The notes beneath the pieces were generated by a model. That model made no database searches. It had not been told where the DNA came from and saw only the letters and a program-made list of their open reading frames with translations. A stretch of DNA of 64,000 bases from an uncultured Sphingomonas sp. (GTDB lineage: Bacteria; Pseudomonadota; Alphaproteobacteria; Sphingomonadales; Sphingomonadaceae): positions 62,001-126,000 of the forward strand of contig CAJYLV010000016.1 of assembly GCA_913776255.1 (NCBI GenBank). Direction: 5' to 3'. A program made the position numbers and the translations under genes. Shown here one piece after another: positions 54,304-63,068 of this stretch (positions are counted from its first letter, which is position 1; each line of letters starts with the position of its first letter).

Positions 54304-55236
54304 TCACGCGCGATCTGGGTCAGTGTCGAAGCGTCGCCCGACATGCGCTTCGCCCCGTGCTGCCGCGAGCCGTTCCTGCCGGTGCCGCTCGGCGTAGCCG
54401 GCGCGGTCGATGACGGTGCGGGTCCCGGCGCAGGCCGGGCAACTCACCCCCTCGACATAATCAATCGACGCGCGCTCCGCCGGGCCGACCGGCATCCGGC
54501 AGGCGAAGCACAGCAGGTGCGTCCCCGGTGCCAGCCCGTGCCCGACCGCGACGCGCTGATCGAAGACGAAGCACTCACCCTGCCACGCGCTCTCGGCGGC
54601 CGGCACTTCTTCCAGATAGCGGAGGATGCCGCCGTCGAGATGATGCACCTGCTCGACGCCTTCCGCCTTCAGGAAGGCGGTCGACTTCTCGCAGCGGATG
54701 CCCCCGGTGCAGAACATCGCCACGCGCTTCTTGCCGGCCAGCAACGTCTCGCGCTGGCTGCGGAACCACGCGGGGAAGTCCGCGAACCCGGCAGTCTTCG
54801 GGTCGACCGCGCCGGCGAAGGTGCCGATCGCGACTTCATAAGCGTTGCGGGTATCGATCACCAGCGTCTCGGGATCGGCGATCAGCGCGTTCCACTCGGC
54901 CGGGCCGACATAGGTGCCGGCCTCGGTCAACGGATCGACCGTCACGCCCATCGTCACGATCTCGCGCTTCACCTTCACCTTCAGGCGGTGAAACGGCATC
55001 ACCTCCGCCCAGCTGTGCTTGAGCGACAGCTCGGCGCAGCCGGGCAGCGCGCGGATATGCGTGATCACCGCGTCGAGCGCGTCCGGCGCGCCCGCGATCG
55101 TGCCGTTGATCCCTTCATCGGCGAGCAGCAGCGTGCCCTTGATCCCCGCCACGCGCGCCGCGGCGAGCAACGGCTCGCGCAGCGCGTGCGGATCGTCGAA
55201 GCGGGCGAAGCGATAAAGCGCGGAAACCCTGATCAA
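54304..55236 (-). CDS. trhO: tRNA uridine(34) hydroxylase TrhO (rhodanese-related, YceA)
   Basis: 310 residues from a TTG that overlaps the stop of the response-regulator gene (TTGA). Oxygen-dependent hydroxylation of U34 in some tRNAs is known for TrhO of E. coli and Bacillus. N-terminal domain YRFARFDDPHALREPLLAAARVAGIKGTLLLADEGINGTI, rhodanese domain with VIDTRNAYEVAIGTF and active-site Cys in AMFCTGGIRCEKST (about 170). A zinc-ribbon like C-terminal part with LLCFACRMPV and CPACAG. Coupling to a LytR-type regulator is unusual. Confidence 0.92.
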   Translation of the reverse strand: MIRVSALYRFARFDDPHALREPLLAAARVAGIKGTLLLADEGINGTIAGAPDALDAVITHIRALPGCAELSLKHSWAEVMPFHRLKVKVKREIVTMGVTVDPLTEAGTYVGPAEWNALIADPETLVIDTRNAYEVAIGTFAGAVDPKTAGFADFPAWFRSQRETLLAGKKRVAMFCTGGIRCEKSTAFLKAEGVEQVHHLDGGILRYLEEVPAAESAWQGECFVFDQRVAVGHGLAPGTHLLCFACRMPVGPAERASIDYVEGVSCPACAGTRTVIDRAGYAERHRQERLAAARGEAHVGRRFDTDPDRA

Positions 55237-56036
55237 TGGACGAAGCGCGCCACCACGTCGCGATAGCTGCGGCTGACCTTCACGTTCGCGCCCGAATCAA
55301 GCACGAGGAAGCATTCACCGTTGGTGTGCGGCTTTACCTGCTTGACGAGATCGAGGTTGACGATCGTCGAGCGGTGGATGCGCTGGAAGCGGCGCGGATC
55401 GAGCCGCTTTTCGAGGTCCTTCATCGTTTCCCGCAGGATCAAATTCCGGTCGCCGGTGTAGATCACCATATAATCGCCGGCCGCGTCGATCCGCTCGATC
55501 GTGTCGACGTCGACACGGAAGATCTGACCCTGATCCTTGATGTTGATCATCTTCTCGAACCGGCTAGCGTTCACCGCATCGCCGCCGTCGGCGATCTCGG
55601 CGGCCGCTTCGGGCGCATGTTCGGCCAGCGCTTCCTTCAGCTTCTCGGCCTCGCCTGCGCTCTGCCGCTCGGACAATCGCTGGCGCACGCGGTCGAGCGT
55701 GTCGGCAAGCCGCGATTCCTCGACCGGCTTCATCAGATAGTCGGTCGCCTGCGCCTCGAACGCACGGATCGCATGGTCCGAATAAGCGGTGACGAACACG
55801 AAGAGCGGCGGCTCGACGTCCATCAGCCCTTGCACGACCGAGAAACCGTCGAACCCGGGCATCTGGATGTCGAGGAAGACCAGGTCGGGCTTGTGGGTCT
55901 TGATCGCGCTGATCGCCTCGCGGCCGTTCTGGCACTTGGCAATGATCTCGACGTCGTCGTGCGCCTGTAGCCGCAGTTCGAGCCCCTGGATCGCAAGCGG
56001 CTCGTCGTCGACGAGGATGGTACGAATGGTCATCAC
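55233..56036 (-). CDS. LytTR-family response regulator
   Basis: 267 residues. Receiver domain: ILVDDEPLAIQGLELRLQ, phosphoacceptor Asp in DLVFLDIQMPGFDG (about 55), Thr in FVTAYSD and Lys in YLMKPVEE. A linker rich in Glu/Ala (about 118-150) leads to a LytTR DNA-binding domain (FEKMINIKDQGQIFRVDVDTIERIDAAGDYM ... FQRIHRSTIVNLDLVKQVK). Family includes AlgR, LytR and AgrA. It overlaps the kinase gene by ATGA and trhO by TTGA, so all three are co-translated. Targets are unknown. Confidence 0.93.
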   Translation of the reverse strand: MMTIRTILVDDEPLAIQGLELRLQAHDDVEIIAKCQNGREAISAIKTHKPDLVFLDIQMPGFDGFSVVQGLMDVEPPLFVFVTAYSDHAIRAFEAQATDYLMKPVEESRLADTLDRVRQRLSERQSAGEAEKLKEALAEHAPEAAAEIADGGDAVNASRFEKMINIKDQGQIFRVDVDTIERIDAAGDYMVIYTGDRNLILRETMKDLEKRLDPRRFQRIHRSTIVNLDLVKQVKPHTNGECFLVLDSGANVKVSRSYRDVVARFVH

Positions 56037-57184
56037 ACCTCTCTGTTCGGTACTTCGAGCTGATACGGGATCTCGATCTCGACCCCGAACCCGCCCGTCG
56101 GCATGGCCCGCACATCGAAGCGGTGGTCCGGCCCGTAAGCCTGTGCCAGCCGCTCCCTGATATTGGCGATGCCCACGCCGGTTGAAAGGCTTGGCCGCGA
56201 TTTCGTCGGCATCAAACCCGGCCCGGTATCGGATACGCCGAGCAGCACCCTGTCGCCGACGAGCCGAATGGTGACGCAGATTTCCGCACCGTCCTCCTGC
56301 GGCGTCACGGCATATTTGATCGCATTCTCGACCAGCGGCTGGAGCAGCAACGACGGCAGCCGCGCCTTCTCCGCTGCCGGATCGATCTCGAACTTCGGGC
56401 GCAAGCGGTCCTCGAACCGCATCTTCTCGATCTCGAGATACAGTTTCAGCGTCTCCACCTCCTGCGCGACGGTGACGTGCGCGGTCGGCTCGTTGGCGAG
56501 CGTGTAGCGCAGGAACGACGACAGCCGGCTCAGCATCGCGTTCGCGCGCTCGGTCTGCTTGAGCAGCACCAAGGTCGAGATCGAGTTGAGCGTGTTGAAC
56601 AGGAAATGCGGGTTGAGCTGATAACGCAGCATCGCGAGCTGCGCCGACGACGCCTGGTTTTCCAGATGCTCCATCTGGTCGATCTGATCCTCAAGGATCA
56701 GGTAGAAGTTGATCCCAAAGTACAGCGCCGACCAGCCGGCGAGCGTCGTAAAGCTGAGGAACAGCGCGGCGAGCAGCAGCGTCAGGTCGACGCCCGGCGC
56801 CGCGAGCCGGATCAGGCTGAATGAGAAGGCGTAGAGCGTCGCGTACAGGAACGTCGCCGCGGCGAGCGTGAAGATCGACAGCAGGATGCCCGTCACGCGC
56901 GGCAGCTGCCGATAGTGCCCGTAGAGCACCGACAGCAGCAAGGTGATGCAATAGCCGATGATCGACTCGATCAGCACGGAGCCGATTACCTGCAACGAGG
57001 CATTGCTGCTCAGCGACGAGACGAGCCGCAGCACCAGATAGCCGGTCCAGCCGACCGCCTGGAGCTTCCAGAACGCCGAGGCCTTGTTCTCGAAGAACGG
57101 TCGGACGAACAGCGGACGCTCCGGCGTGCCGGCATAAGCGGACGGACCAGGAGCAGCGGAGACGGAAGTCGCGGAAGTCGCCAT
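56033..57184 (-). CDS. LytS-type membrane histidine kinase
   Basis: 383 residues from the ATG at 57184. Four or five transmembrane helices (FWKLQAVGWTGYLVLRLV, LIESIIGYCITLLLSVLYG, ILLSIFTLAAATFLYATLY, LTLLLAALFLSFTTLAGWSALYFG), then a coiled-coil linker EDQIDQMEHLENQAS and a His-kinase domain: phosphoacceptor His in LRYQLNPHFLFNTLNSIS and ATPase N box LLLQPLVENAIKYAV, G box SDTGPGLM and VGIANIRERL. It is the cognate kinase of the LytTR regulator. The helices make no recognised ligand pocket. Separated from the upstream TonB receptor by a terminator. Confidence 0.93.
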   Translation of the reverse strand: MATSATSVSAAPGPSAYAGTPERPLFVRPFFENKASAFWKLQAVGWTGYLVLRLVSSLSSNASLQVIGSVLIESIIGYCITLLLSVLYGHYRQLPRVTGILLSIFTLAAATFLYATLYAFSFSLIRLAAPGVDLTLLLAALFLSFTTLAGWSALYFGINFYLILEDQIDQMEHLENQASSAQLAMLRYQLNPHFLFNTLNSISTLVLLKQTERANAMLSRLSSFLRYTLANEPTAHVTVAQEVETLKLYLEIEKMRFEDRLRPKFEIDPAAEKARLPSLLLQPLVENAIKYAVTPQEDGAEICVTIRLVGDRVLLGVSDTGPGLMPTKSRPSLSTGVGIANIRERLAQAYGPDHRFDVRAMPTGGFGVEIEIPYQLEVPNREV

Positions 57185-57218
57185 CGCGCCCTCTCTACAC
57201 CGACCGGCAGCCGCGCGC

Positions 57219-57256
57219 AAAAAGAAGGGCCGCCGTGCCCGGAGGAACGGCGGCCC
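57219..57256 (-). terminator. Rho-independent terminator after the Oar-like receptor
   Basis: On the minus strand GGGCCGCCGT / ACGGCGGCCC forms a 10 bp stem followed by TTCTTTTT (57219-57226). It ends the TonB receptor transcript 22 bases after its stop and isolates it from the kinase operon. Confidence 0.85.
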
Positions 57257-57278
57257 CGTGTTGGTCGGGAGTGGGCGA

Positions 57279-60200
57279 TCAGAAGGTGAAGCGCGCGCCG
57301 ATCCGTACCGAGTAGAGCGACTGGCGGGACGAGATCACGTTCTGCTGATCCGGCGCGACGCGCGGTGCGGTGTAGCGGTACTGGGCACAAGCCTGCGACG
57401 TGTTCGCCGTCGTCTGCGCGCTCGTCGGATTCGTGCCGGTCGCGACCGCGGTTTGCAGGCACTGCACCTGGATCGCCGCGGTGGTGTACGGGAACGAATA
57501 TTCGCGGATCTGTCCCCAGTTCTTGTTGATCAGATTGCCGACGTTCTCGACATCCGCGAACAGGGTGATGCGGCTGCCGCCGAGCCCCGTGGGCAGTTCC
57601 TGCGAGATGTGCAGGTCGATCTTCGTGAACCACGGCGAGTTGAAGGCGTTGCGCGGCGCGATCTTGCCGCGGAACTTGGACAGCCCGCTCGAATTGATCA
57701 GCGCGTCGAGGTTCGCCGCGGTCTGTGCCGCGGTCTGCGTCACCACACCGTTGACGACGGTGTTGCCATAGCTGACGAGCGGATCGGTCGTCGAAACCGG
57801 CACGTACAGCAGGTAGCGCTGCTGCGTACCGACGTTGCCGAAGATCGGGCTGCGGTTCGACGACGTGTCCTGCATCGTATAGCTGAACGGCTTGCCGATG
57901 CGCGTCTCGCCGAACAGCGCGATGTTGGTCTTGTAGTCGCCGAAGAAGGCGTGATCGAAGGTGACGCCATACTTGATCAGGTGGCGGACCTGATCGTTCG
58001 AAATCCCGTAGGCCGCGCCGGAACCGTCGAAGAACGCCCCGTTGGCATAGTTCGAGCCCGCCGTCGACGAGGTGGCCGGCGTCTGGTCCTTGACGTCCTG
58101 ATAGGCGTAGCTCGCCGAGAAGCTGAGCCCCATGTCGAACGACTTGTCGAAGCGGGCGACACCGATCAGCGAGCGACCGCGGCTGGTGTTGTTCAGGACG
58201 ATGTCCTGGAAGCGATCGCTGAAGCTGGTCACCGCCTGATAGCGGGCACGGCCATCGGGGGTGGTCAGGCCGCTGGCGACGACGCGATAATCGGCGAAAT
58301 AGACCTGGTCGCGCACGTCCGACCACAGGAAGTCGGCGCCGAGATGCCAGCCACCGCCGAGAAAGCCGCCGAAGTCGGTGTCATAATCGGCCGACAGCGT
58401 TCCGCGCCACTGCGACGGCAATCGGAAGTTGCGGTCGAGCGCATTGGTCGGCGCGTTGGTCGTGTTGGCGGGGCTATTCACCAGATCGTTGGCCGCCGTC
58501 GGGATGGTCGTGCCGTTGACGTTGCTCAGCACCTGCGCGCCGGTACCGACCGAGTAGCTGCCGTTGTTCGCCTGCGTGACGTCGATGCTGTTGGTCAGGA
58601 AGCCGGTGTTCGAGAAGCTGTTCGAGACGTAGACGTCCGGCGAGCCACCCGAGAAGATCCCGATGCCGCCACGGAAGGTCAGCTGCGTCGTCGGCTTGAA
58701 GTCGAAGCCGATGCGCGGCTGGAATACGCCACGGCCCGAGATGTAGGTCTGGTTGGTGAAGCCATACCGGTTCACGAAATTCTGGTTGAGCGCCGGGCGG
58801 CTGTGGCCGCCGTACATGTCGTAGCGCGCGCCGTAGGACAGCGTCAGCATGTCGCTGATCCGCCAATTGTCCTGAATGCCGAAGGCGTAGGACTGATATT
58901 GGAAGCGCGCCGCGGCGTCGATCGGGTCGAGCGAAGGAACGGCGTTCTGGTACCGCAGGCGCTGGGCGTTGCCGGCGGCGAAGTCCGCGATCGAGTCGAA
59001 GTAGTAGTCGCCGGCGCTCCGCTGTACGAACAGATTGACGATCTTGGTATCCGACATTTCGCCGAAGATCCGGAGATCATGGTCGTCGCGGGTGAGGCGG
59101 GCCTGAACGGTGCCGCCCCAGGTGCGGCTGCTCAGCTCGTTCGACTGGCGCGAGATATCGGGACCGAAGGAAACCGTGCCCGAACCATTGGCGCAGTTGG
59201 TCGACAAATCGATTCCGGTCGCCGTGCTGCCGACGCCCGCAAAGCCGCCACGATCGGACTGTGCCGCGGTGCAGACCTGGAACTGCGCGAAGCCACGCCC
59301 GAGGATCGGGTCCTGCCCACGCTTGTAGTCCTTGTAGAAGCCGCGGACTTCGGTCGAGAATTCGTCCGACCAGTCCGAGTTCAGCTGAACCACGCCGGCG
59401 TGTAGACGGTTCGAGCCGACATAGCCGTTTGAGGCGAGGCCGAGCCCCGGCGCGTTCGCGGTGCCCGACGCCGGCCCGACCTGCGTGTTCTGGTTAAACC
59501 GGATCGCGTCCTTGGTGTACATGTAGGTGACCGAGGCCCGCTGCGTGTCCGACAGGTTCGCGTCGAGCTTGGCGACGAGGCGGTCGTCGCGGTCGTCCGA
59601 ATTGTTGAGCACGCCGCCGGTGTCGTAGCCGTAGCGGCTCTTGGCGATTTCCTGAATCTGCGCGACCGCCGCGTCCGTGATGTTCGGGATCACGGTGCCG
59701 GCGTTGTTGCCCGGCGTGCCCTCGGTGATCGGCGTGCCGGCGCGGATGCGCTCGCCCGCGACCATGAAGAACAGCTTGTCCTTGATGATCGGGCCCGACA
59801 GTTCGGCCCCATAATTCTCATATTTGAAGTCGGGCACGCTGACTCGACCGGTCGGCACGCCCGGACCCGCCTTGGTGCGCTTGCCGGTCAGTTCGTCGGC
59901 CGAATAGGCATAGAAGCCGGTACCATGGAATTCGTTGGTGCCCGACTTCAGGATCGCGTTGATCGCGCCACCCTGGAAATTGCCCTCGCGGACATCATAG
60001 GGTGCCACCTTGGTCTGGAACTGACCGATGGCGTCGAACGGCACCGGCGAGCGGCGCGTGGGCAGACCATCGGGGTTGAGACCGAAATTGTCGGTGACCG
60101 GTACGCCGTCGACCGAAAAGCGGTTGAAGCGCGCGTTCTGGCCGGCGAAGCTCACCGCGCGGCCGTTGCCTTCCGAATAGTCGAGCCGGGCGAACGGGTC

Positions 60201-60680
60201 GCGACGCATCAGGTCGCGCACGTCGCGGTTGACCGACGCGACGCTGGCGATCTGCGCCGCCGACAGGACGGTCGCCGGGCCCTGGCTCAGGTTGCGGGCG
60301 TTCGGCAGACGCGAGGCGGTGACGACGATGTCCCCGCCGCCGGCGCTCTCGGCGGTCAGCTCGATCGGCAGCTCGAAGCTCTGCGCCACAACCGTCTGGA
60401 TGTCGGTGACCTGCGTCGAGGCATAGCCGGGCGCGGCGACGGTGACGGTGTAGGGGCCACCGACGCGCAGACCGGTGGCGTTGAAGCTGCCGCTGGCGTC
60501 GGTCGTGACCGTCGTCGTGCCGCCGGTCGGGACGTTGAGGATCGTGACCGTCGCCCCCGCCACCGGCGCGCCGTTGGCGGTGACGGTGCCGCGGATCGAC
60601 GAGGTCGTCTCTTGCGCCATCGCGGCAGCCGGCAGGACCAGCGCGACCGCAGCCACGCCTACGAACAGATTGTTTCGCAT
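57279..60680 (-). CDS. Oar-like TonB-dependent receptor with carboxypeptidase regulatory domain
   Basis: 1133 residues, large outer-membrane receptor. Signal NNLFVGVAAVALVLPAAAMAQ, then an N-terminal CarboxypepD_reg (Ig-like) domain TTSSIRGTVTANGAPVAGATVTILNVPTG ... NATGLRVGGPYTVTV (about 25-105), TonB box region DIVVTASRL, plug (SAAQIASVASVNRDVRDLMRRDPFA, GRAVSFAGQNARFNRFSVDGVPVTDNFG, NFQGGAINAILKSGTNEFHG) and a barrel with C-terminal YSVRIGARFTF. This is the Oar/OmpIP family with roles in peptide, protein or complex carbohydrate uptake or adhesion. The ATG at 60680 has AAAGGGGA. Next gene in the same direction, a LytS kinase, is after a terminator. Confidence 0.92.
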   Translation of the reverse strand: MRNNLFVGVAAVALVLPAAAMAQETTSSIRGTVTANGAPVAGATVTILNVPTGGTTTVTTDASGSFNATGLRVGGPYTVTVAAPGYASTQVTDIQTVVAQSFELPIELTAESAGGGDIVVTASRLPNARNLSQGPATVLSAAQIASVASVNRDVRDLMRRDPFARLDYSEGNGRAVSFAGQNARFNRFSVDGVPVTDNFGLNPDGLPTRRSPVPFDAIGQFQTKVAPYDVREGNFQGGAINAILKSGTNEFHGTGFYAYSADELTGKRTKAGPGVPTGRVSVPDFKYENYGAELSGPIIKDKLFFMVAGERIRAGTPITEGTPGNNAGTVIPNITDAAVAQIQEIAKSRYGYDTGGVLNNSDDRDDRLVAKLDANLSDTQRASVTYMYTKDAIRFNQNTQVGPASGTANAPGLGLASNGYVGSNRLHAGVVQLNSDWSDEFSTEVRGFYKDYKRGQDPILGRGFAQFQVCTAAQSDRGGFAGVGSTATGIDLSTNCANGSGTVSFGPDISRQSNELSSRTWGGTVQARLTRDDHDLRIFGEMSDTKIVNLFVQRSAGDYYFDSIADFAAGNAQRLRYQNAVPSLDPIDAAARFQYQSYAFGIQDNWRISDMLTLSYGARYDMYGGHSRPALNQNFVNRYGFTNQTYISGRGVFQPRIGFDFKPTTQLTFRGGIGIFSGGSPDVYVSNSFSNTGFLTNSIDVTQANNGSYSVGTGAQVLSNVNGTTIPTAANDLVNSPANTTNAPTNALDRNFRLPSQWRGTLSADYDTDFGGFLGGGWHLGADFLWSDVRDQVYFADYRVVASGLTTPDGRARYQAVTSFSDRFQDIVLNNTSRGRSLIGVARFDKSFDMGLSFSASYAYQDVKDQTPATSSTAGSNYANGAFFDGSGAAYGISNDQVRHLIKYGVTFDHAFFGDYKTNIALFGETRIGKPFSYTMQDTSSNRSPIFGNVGTQQRYLLYVPVSTTDPLVSYGNTVVNGVVTQTAAQTAANLDALINSSGLSKFRGKIAPRNAFNSPWFTKIDLHISQELPTGLGGSRITLFADVENVGNLINKNWGQIREYSFPYTTAAIQVQCLQTAVATGTNPTSAQTTANTSQACAQYRYTAPRVAPDQQNVISSRQSLYSVRIGARFTF

Positions 60681-60699
60681 CGGAAAATTTTCCCCTTTC

Positions 60700-60845
60700 G
60701 CCGCAGCGCGACCCGCGACGGCTTCGTCGTCGGGGCGCCGATGGCCGTAGTATGTGAAGGTTGCGTGACAGTCGCGAGTCGATTGCTGCACCGCTGCAAG
60801 ACTCTGTTGCGGCGTTGCAAAAAAGCGACAGCAACCTTGCCCGGG
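60700..60845. promoter_or_regulatory. Upstream region of the Oar-like receptor with TTGC-containing repeats
   Basis: On the plus strand the gap holds GGTTGCGTGACAGTCGCG, TTGCTGCACCGCTGCAA (17 bp, imperfect palindrome), TTGCGGCGTTGCAA (14 bp, imperfect palindrome), AAAAAA and GCGACAGCAACC. The two TTGC...GCAA blocks lie about 13 bases apart and may be operator sites, in the way of LacI-type or other dimeric regulators. A GACTC (CcrM target) is also present. Promoter itself not recognised. Confidence 0.35.
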
Positions 60846-60851
60846 CGCGGG

Positions 60852-62078
60852 TCAGCGGCGGGCGAGCAACCGCTTCCACGCGGGCTTGGCGCTGCCCGAT
60901 TGCAGGACACCGCGGCGGAACAGCCGGGCACCGATCGTGATGAACACCGCCACCCACAGCAACTGCCACGCGAGCGCCGCGAGATGCGGCCACCATTGCG
61001 TGCCCGACGCAGCGCGGCCTGCCATCGCGAACGGCGAAGACAGCGGAAACAGTTCGGCGGCCGTGGCCAGCGCGCTGCCGGGATGCGAGACCGCGGCGGA
61101 GGCGAGCCCGAACATCGCGACCTGGATGATCGTGATCGGCAGCGAGAGCATCTGGACCTCGCGCATCGTCGCCGCCTGTGCGCCAACTCCCAGGAATACC
61201 GAGCCGAGCAGCAGGAAGGCGGTCGTGAAATAGGCTGCGAACAGCATCGCGAAGGGCAGGAGGCCGATCGCCGGACGCAGCTGCGCGACATCGGCGCCGA
61301 GATCGCCGGGCAGCAACATGCCGATCTGGCTGAGCACCGTACCCCAGAAGGCAACGAAGAGCAGCGCGACGCCGTACATGCCCAGCAGCTTGCCGAGGAA
61401 CACGCTCTCCAGCGGGACGGCCGCGGCAAGGATTTCAATGACCTTGTTGTTCCGCTCCTCCGCCATCGTGCCGACCACCTGACCCGACAGGAACAATGTC
61501 AGAAAGAAGATACCGAAAACCGCAAAGAAGGCCGCGGCGTTGCGGCCGCCGACGGTCGGCGCGGTGGTGGCGATGCGCTCCATCCGCACGTTCGGAGTCG
61601 CGGCCCCGGCGCGCTGAAGCAACGCGGCCTGGCGCGCGACGGCGGCGAGATAGCGCGCGTCGGCACGATTGGCCGCGCCATAGGCGATCACCGGTTGCGC
61701 CAGCGTGCCGTACAGGACCGCATTGACGTCGGTTTCATGCGCGTCGAGCATCGCGCGGGCCACGTTCGGTGCGGACGCGACCGCCGGATGGAGCGTCAGG
61801 GGCGGCGGCGTCGCATCACCACGCACCAACGGACGGAGCTGCGCGTCGGCGGCGCGGACGACCGCCGCCGACCCCTGGGGCAGGATCGCCACCAGGCGCG
61901 ACTTGTCGGCCGCGCCCTGCGTGACCGACGCCGCGCCCATGCCGCCGATCGCCCCGAACGAGGTCATGATGACCGGTGCGAAAAGGAAGAGCAGGAAGAT
62001 CGGGGTGAACACCGTCGCGGTGAAATCCCGCCGGGCGATCGTCAGCGTCTGACGGATCTGGCGACGCAGCGGGCTCAT
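60852..62078 (-). CDS. ABC-2 type export permease (NatB-like)
   Basis: 408 residues. One N-terminal helix (FTPIFLLFLFAPVIMTSFGA), a large periplasmic loop of about 140 residues (ILPQGSAAVVRAADAQLRP ... TTAPTVGG), and then five helices (FFAVFGIFFLTLFLSGQVVG, LGMYGVALLFVAFWGTVLS, LLPFAMLFAAYFTTAFLLLGSVF, LSLPITIIQVAMFGLASAA, LAWQLLWVAVFITIGARLF), with the EERNNKVIEILAAAVPLESVF coupling motif of ABC-2 permeases. Pair of the ABC ATPase next to it (ATGA overlap 62075-62078). NatAB in bacilli exports Na+; here the substrate is unknown. Confidence 0.88.
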   Translation of the reverse strand: MSPLRRQIRQTLTIARRDFTATVFTPIFLLFLFAPVIMTSFGAIGGMGAASVTQGAADKSRLVAILPQGSAAVVRAADAQLRPLVRGDATPPPLTLHPAVASAPNVARAMLDAHETDVNAVLYGTLAQPVIAYGAANRADARYLAAVARQAALLQRAGAATPNVRMERIATTAPTVGGRNAAAFFAVFGIFFLTLFLSGQVVGTMAEERNNKVIEILAAAVPLESVFLGKLLGMYGVALLFVAFWGTVLSQIGMLLPGDLGADVAQLRPAIGLLPFAMLFAAYFTTAFLLLGSVFLGVGAQAATMREVQMLSLPITIIQVAMFGLASAAVSHPGSALATAAELFPLSSPFAMAGRAASGTQWWPHLAALAWQLLWVAVFITIGARLFRRGVLQSGSAKPAWKRLLARR

Positions 62079-62995
62079 GCGTTCGACTCCGCGGCAGCCT
62101 GTCCGACGATCCGCACGAACGCGTCGTGCAGCCCCGGGCGCTCGATCGACAGCCCCTTGATGCCATAGCCGGCGTCGATCAGCCGCCGGAGCAATCCCTC
62201 GATCCCTTCCTCGGGCAACGCGAACCGCCAGCCGTCCGCGTCGGGTCGCGCGGTGGACGGCAGCATCGCGGCGAGACGCGCGTCGGTATGGGTCGGGACG
62301 TACCGGACCTGCTGGGGGAGCAGCCCCCGCGCCTCGTCGACCGTACCCTCGAAGCGCCGCTGCCCGCCGGCGATCACCGCCAGCCGGTCGCAGAGGCGTT
62401 GGGCGTGCTGCATGACATGGGTGGAGAACAGGATCGTCGCGCCGCGATCGCGCTCGGCGAGGATCAGCGCCTCGAGCCGTTCCTGATTGACCGGGTCGAG
62501 CCCCGAGAAGGGCTCGTCGAGGACCAGCAGGTCGGGCCGATGGACGACCGCGCCGAGCAATTGCACCAGCTGCGCCATGCCCTTCGAGAGCTTGCGGATC
62601 TTCTCGTCGATGGCGTGGCCGAGCCCGGCGGCCTCCAGCATCTCGGCGGCGCGCGCACGGCCGGTCTGCCAGTCGAGCCCGCGCAGCGCACCCATGAACG
62701 CCACCGCCTCGCGCGCCTTCATCGACGGGTAGAGCCCGCGCTCCTCGGGGAGATAGCCGACGCGGTCACCGACGTCGCGCGGGTGGGCACTGCCGAGCAG
62801 CGTACGGGAGCCTTCATCGGGCTCGATGATCCCGAGCGTCATGCGCAGCGTGGTCGTCTTGCCCGCGCCATTGGGGCCGAGCACGCCGTAGATCATCCCC
62901 GCGGGCACCGTCAGGTCGACCCCGTCGACCACCTGCCGCTCGCCGTATCGCTTCACCAATCCGTCGGCGATGACGGCATAATCGCTTGATGCCAC
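62075..62995 (-). CDS. ABC transporter ATP-binding protein (NatA-like)
   Basis: 306 residues from a GTG at 62995 with AAGGGGAAG upstream; an in-frame ATG further upstream is not preferred. Walker A GVLGPNGAGKTTTL (about 40-53), Q-loop VGYLPEERGLYPSM, signature LSKGMAQLVQLLGAV, Walker B LLVLDEPFSGLDPVN and switch His in FSTHVMQHA. The C-terminal 80 residues carry the DUF4162-type domain of NatA-like proteins (VRYVPTHTDARLAAML). Couples to the adjacent ABC-2 permease. Direction of transport: export, substrate unknown. Confidence 0.92.
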   Translation of the reverse strand: MASSDYAVIADGLVKRYGERQVVDGVDLTVPAGMIYGVLGPNGAGKTTTLRMTLGIIEPDEGSRTLLGSAHPRDVGDRVGYLPEERGLYPSMKAREAVAFMGALRGLDWQTGRARAAEMLEAAGLGHAIDEKIRKLSKGMAQLVQLLGAVVHRPDLLVLDEPFSGLDPVNQERLEALILAERDRGATILFSTHVMQHAQRLCDRLAVIAGGQRRFEGTVDEARGLLPQQVRYVPTHTDARLAAMLPSTARPDADGWRFALPEEGIEGLLRRLIDAGYGIKGLSIERPGLHDAFVRIVGQAAAESNA

Positions 62996-63068
62996 GCGTG
63001 CTTCCCCTTGTCGCGGGGGAGCGTAGCCGCGCGCGTTGCCCGCGCCAATCGCTATCGAGCGGTCCGCG

